A stretch of 64,000 nucleotides of DNA. Source: Desulfurobacterium atlanticum (GTDB lineage Bacteria; Aquificota; Aquificia; Desulfurobacteriales; Desulfurobacteriaceae). Location of the stretch: the NCBI RefSeq assembly GCF_900188395.1, contig NZ_FZOB01000005.1:72121-136120 (forward strand). The letters are read 5' to 3'. The position numbers and the translations under genes were made by a program. A model generated the notes under the pieces. It was not told the origin of the DNA. It did not search any database and worked only from the letters and a program-made list of their open reading frames with translations. Of this stretch, positions 61,398 to 64,000 are shown one piece after another (position 1 is the stretch's first letter; the number at the start of each line of letters is the position of its first letter).

Positions 61398-62351
61398 GTG
61401 AGAAAAATTGCTGTTTTCGTTTTTTCTTTGATTTTTTTAACAGGTTGTGCCAAACAGGTTAAAACGGCTGAACAGCTTTTAGATGAAGGGATGATGGCCG
61501 TTAAGGAGAAGGATTACGGTGATGCTGTTATTAAGCTGAAAGAGGCTCTTTCTAAAGATTTACCGCCATCTAAAAAGGAGATTGCTTCATTTGCCCTTGC
61601 AGAAAGCTGCTTTAATAAAGGTGACTATGTGGAAGCTGCGGTTCAGTACAGGGAGTTTTTAACCCTTTACCCGGCGTCAAAATATGCAAAAGAAGCTCTT
61701 TATAAACTTGGAATCTGTTACATGAAGATGATAAAAGGTCCTCAGTGGGACCAGCAGTTTACTTATAAGGCGATAGATGTTTTTACTCAGTTTCTTGCAA
61801 AATATCCAGATGATAAGCTTTCAAGTAAGATTTCTGAACTTTTAAAAACTTGCAGAAAAGTGCTTGCCGAACATGAAATCTATATAGGGCAGACTTACGA
61901 TGTTTTAAAAAAATTTACAGCATCTGCTAATAGATACAGGAATGTTATAAATGTTTATAATGATGTTGAGCCTGAGGATAAGCTCCTTTATCTTTTAGGA
62001 AGGGCAAGATTCTATACCTATATTCAGGCTAATGAAGAGATTGAAAACCTTCAGGAGCAGCTTGAAATTGAAAAGGAAAGATTTGCAGAGGCTAAAACCG
62101 ATGATGAGAAGAGGGTTTTTAAAAATCGTATCTCTTTGATTTTAAGCGATATAGAAAAATGGAGAAAGGAAGAAGAGTCTGGAAGGGAAGAGGGAAAAAA
62201 GCTATTGAAAGAGCTTATTGATAAATATCCCGATTCTCCTTATGCAAAAAAGGCGAAAGAGATACTTCAGGGTAAAGTAATCCTTGATAAAGTAGAGATA
62301 GAGAATCCGATTAAAAAATCTTTCTGGAAAAGGTTTTTTGAAACAATCTAA
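61398..62351 (+). CDS. BamD-like outer-membrane TPR lipoprotein
   Basis: The protein is 317 aa. The signal ends at the lipobox LTGC (about residues 14-17), after which TPR-type repeats fill the N-terminal half ([28 protein letters not shown], then [27 protein letters not shown]). A charged coiled coil lies at about 210-265. The pattern is that of BamD, the essential lipoprotein of the beta-barrel assembly machine, though other TPR lipoproteins look alike. GTG 61398 has GGAGG 4 nt upstream. Confidence 0.72.
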   Translation: MRKIAVFVFSLIFLTGCAKQVKTAEQLLDEGMMAVKEKDYGDAVIKLKEALSKDLPPSKKEIASFALAESCFNKGDYVEAAVQYREFLTLYPASKYAKEALYKLGICYMKMIKGPQWDQQFTYKAIDVFTQFLAKYPDDKLSSKISELLKTCRKVLAEHEIYIGQTYDVLKKFTASANRYRNVINVYNDVEPEDKLLYLLGRARFYTYIQANEEIENLQEQLEIEKERFAEAKTDDEKRVFKNRISLILSDIEKWRKEEESGREEGKKLLKELIDKYPDSPYAKKAKEILQGKVILDKVEIENPIKKSFWKRFFETI

Positions 62352-62362
62352 GAGAGGTGGTG

Positions 62363-63118
62363 ATGCTTGCTAAAAGGATAATTCCCTGTCTGGATGTTAA
62401 AGAGGGCAGGGTTGTTAAAGGAGTGAATTTTGTAAATTTGATAGATGCTGGAGATCCTGTTGAGAATGCCAAAGTGTATGATGAACAGGGAGCTGATGAG
62501 CTTGTTTTTCTTGATATTACAGCAAGCTATGAAAAAAGAGGAATAATGATAGATGTTGTAAGAAGGACGGCAGAGACGGTTTTTATGCCCCTTACCGTTG
62601 GTGGGGGTATAAGGACTGTTGAGGATATAAGAAATCTACTAAACGCTGGAGCAGATAAAGTTTCCATTAATACAGCTGCGGTTAAAAATCCTGAACTTGT
62701 AAAGGAAGGAGCAAGAATTTTTGGCTCTCAGTGTATAGTTGTTGCTATAGATGCAAAGAGAAAAGGAAACTCCTGGGAGATTTATATTCACGGCGGGAGA
62801 ACTCCAACTGGCATAGATGCTGTTGAATGGGCTAAAAAGGTTGTTGACCTTGGTGCCGGAGAGATTCTTCTTACATCTATGGATAGGGACGGGACAAAAC
62901 AGGGCTATGATGTGGAGCTTACAAGGGCAATATCTGAAGCTGTTTCCGTTCCTGTTATAGCATCTGGTGGAGCGGGGACAAAAGAACACTTTTACGAAGG
63001 TCTTGTTTACGGGAAGGCTGATGCTGTTCTTGCTGCTTCAGTTTTCCACTTTAAAGAGATTACGATAGGTGAACTTAAAGAATTTCTTAAAGTTAAAGGA
63101 GTTAATGTGCGGCTTTAG
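62363..63118 (+). CDS. hisF: Imidazole glycerol phosphate synthase cyclase subunit
   Basis: This TIM barrel is 251 aa: [21 protein letters not shown] with catalytic Asp11, [27 protein letters not shown], and [13 protein letters not shown] with the second catalytic aspartate. It works with HisH in histidine synthesis, and no other his gene is here. ATG 62363 is chosen over GTG 62357, which falls in the ribosome-binding site. Confidence 0.96.
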   Translation: MLAKRIIPCLDVKEGRVVKGVNFVNLIDAGDPVENAKVYDEQGADELVFLDITASYEKRGIMIDVVRRTAETVFMPLTVGGGIRTVEDIRNLLNAGADKVSINTAAVKNPELVKEGARIFGSQCIVVAIDAKRKGNSWEIYIHGGRTPTGIDAVEWAKKVVDLGAGEILLTSMDRDGTKQGYDVELTRAISEAVSVPVIASGGAGTKEHFYEGLVYGKADAVLAASVFHFKEITIGELKEFLKVKGVNVRL

Positions 63119-63133
63119 TTTTAAGGAGGGAGG

Positions 63134-63424
63134 ATGGATAGATTGTATGAGGATATTTGTGAAGTTTTTGGTAATGTTTGTAAGGGGTGGATTAAGGCGT
63201 TTCCTAAAAATGTGGCGGAAAAGTTTGGGATAGATGATCCTGAAAGGTTTTGCGATTTTATTAATAAGAAATTTAAGGAGTTGCTTGAGCTTTACAGAGA
63301 AGATGAACAGCGCTTTACTGAAGAGATTTTTAAAATAGGAGATTTTCTTTATGATAAGGGTATTTCTATAGCTTTTATTGTGGATATTACAATGAAATTC
63401 TTCTTAATTTCTCAACCTATGTGA
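63134..63424 (+). CDS. Small unknown protein A
   Basis: This 96-aa mostly helical acidic/aromatic protein has no motif I recognise. GGAGGGAGG precedes the ATG, so it is probably translated. It ends in ATGTGA, which overlaps the GTG start of the next gene by 4 nt. The pair is probably co-translated, perhaps as two halves of a sensory helical bundle. Confidence 0.6.
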   Translation: MDRLYEDICEVFGNVCKGWIKAFPKNVAEKFGIDDPERFCDFINKKFKELLELYREDEQRFTEEIFKIGDFLYDKGISIAFIVDITMKFFLISQPM

Positions 63425-63696
63425 ATCTTGAAAAGCTGGCACTTGATTTAAATACAGTTTTTACAGGCTTTGTAAGAAGCTTTCAAAACGTTATTTCTTT
63501 ATCTTATATTAGAAAATCATTTAAAATGAAGAGAGATCTTTTAAATAGACAGTGCCAATATCAAGACATTAGAGATGTTCTGGCTAAACATTTTGACGAA
63601 ATATCACGGATAGTTGAAAGAGATTTTATAGATTCTTTCTTATGTGAGGAAAAATGTCCTGTTAAAAAGTATGGTTGTGTCAATAATTTTGTGTAA
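63421..63696 (+). CDS. Small unknown protein B, probably truncated by an insertion sequence
   Basis: The 91-aa helical protein begins at GTG 63421 and has a cysteine cluster C-x3-C-x6-C near its end (FLCEEKCPVKKYGC). The last residues come from bases that look like an insertion-sequence terminus (about 63676-63698), so the natural C-terminus is probably lost. Confidence 0.5.
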   Translation: MNLEKLALDLNTVFTGFVRSFQNVISLSYIRKSFKMKRDLLNRQCQYQDIRDVLAKHFDEISRIVERDFIDSFLCEEKCPVKKYGCVNNFV

Positions 63697-64000
63697 ACCA
63701 TTAGGAATACCTCCTGGAGAACATATCTTGAATCTCCTCCTTAGCCTCAAGGAAACCATTAACCACCCTGTTAGACCATCTATCGTTAAGCATTCCTACC
63801 CTAAGATAAACGAATTTTTCAACAGCACTTTTTTGGTAGGGGGTGAGCACATTCTCCCCACCCTTTTCCAATACCCCCAGCCTATTAGCCACCACAAAAA
63901 CATCCTCAAGCAGCACAACAGGGAAACAAGCAACATTAAGATTAAACAAACAATCCAACTTACTCTTTAAAACCTCAAAAGGCGTTCTCCCATTCATACC
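63676..64000 (-). mobile_element. Insertion sequence, one end visible
   Basis: A transposase reading frame enters from the right edge and ends at 63701. Beyond it, TGTGTCAATAATTTTGTGT followed by AAAC (63677-63699) resembles IS256/Mutator-type terminal repeats, with the TTGTGTAAA core. The other end, the target duplication and the full length lie outside the window. Confidence 0.5.
63701..64000 (-). CDS. Transposase, C-terminal part
   Basis: About 100 residues are visible, open to the right edge. The segment NGRTPFEVL near the visible start recalls integrase-core transposases, while the C-terminus DRWSNRVVNGFLEAKEEIQDMF with a final RRYS, and the terminal repeat, recall the Mutator/IS256 family. 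The family is therefore not settled. It is transcribed toward, and convergent with, the small protein B gene. Confidence 0.55.
   Translation of the reverse strand, partial: GMNGRTPFEVLKSKLDCLFNLNVACFPVVLLEDVFVVANRLGVLEKGGENVLTPYQKSAVEKFVYLRVGMLNDRWSNRVVNGFLEAKEEIQDMFSRRYS

Noticed and set aside
63416-63450. Possible selenocysteine UGA joining the two small genes at the right end
   Set aside because: Continuing in frame past the TGA reaches a stop after eight codons, and the second gene is in another frame with a GTG start overlapping the stop.
1-64000. CRISPR array, prophage, restriction or other defence system
   Set aside because: No regularly spaced direct repeats, phage genes or defence-type clusters were seen. 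The only mobile DNA is the insertion-sequence end at the right edge, and the NERD protein alone is not evidence of defence.

Overview
The window is AT-rich, gene-dense bacterial chromosome, and nearly every base is assigned. It suggests a Gram-negative, anaerobic, probably thermophilic, flagellated chemolithotroph. Outer-membrane genes include an LptE-like lipoprotein beside leuS and a BamD-like lipoprotein. There is a Nuo complex without the NADH module, a menaquinone-type prenyltransferase, a sulfide-dependent type Thi4 and a DUF39/ferredoxin protein of sulfide assimilation. The mix best fits Desulfurobacteriaceae (Aquificota; Desulfurobacterium/Balnearium-like). leuS is a single gene, unlike the split leuS of Aquifex. 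This placement is inferred from gene content, not from a search.

Layout. 1-5.3 kb: a DUF39/ferredoxin protein cut by the window edge, a UbiA prenyltransferase, a HemN-like radical SAM protein, a response regulator with an unknown partner, and surE. 5.3-16.6 kb: one long minus-strand nuo operon (A-B-C-D-H-I-J-K, an extra MrpD-like antiporter, an 83-aa membrane protein, an atypical NuoL, M, N). 16.6-19.4 kb: rsfS-rlmH-NERD-selD, where selD reads through an in-frame UGA followed by a SECIS-like hairpin. 19.5-22.4 kb: thi4-thiC under a TPP riboswitch with a legible terminator/antiterminator, then hpf. 22.4-25.3 kb: a PP-loop ATPase, two usp genes and a sugar epimerase. 25.3-28.9 kb: mnmE and ligA. 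29-31.2 kb: panE-like, an M23 peptidase and a bactofilin. 31.2-37.4 kb: a minus operon leuS-lptE-yedF-dtd-mscS-bioW. 37.5-55 kb: a flagellar operon (flhF, flhG, fliA, fliK-like, a secreted TPR protein, flgB, flgC, fliE, fliF, fliH, fliI, flgD, flgE, fliL, fliN, fliO, fliP, fliQ, fliR, flhB). 55-63.1 kb: DUF72, serA, a DUF2344-type radical SAM protein, rng, a BamD-like lipoprotein and hisF. 63.1-64 kb: two small unknown genes abutting the end of an insertion sequence.

How it works together. The Nuo complex would pass electrons from a non-NADH donor, perhaps ferredoxin, to quinone made with the UbiA enzyme. SelD and YedF point to selenium use. The flagellar operon carries regulators, rod, hook and export genes, but fliG, fliM, fliJ, flhA and the stator genes must lie elsewhere or be absent. 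The most notable items are the selenocysteine SelD, the enlarged complex I membrane arm with an atypical NuoL, the secreted TPR protein inside the flagellar operon, and the highly divergent FliK-position protein with an N-terminal tandem repeat. I saw no CRISPR array, tRNA or rRNA gene.
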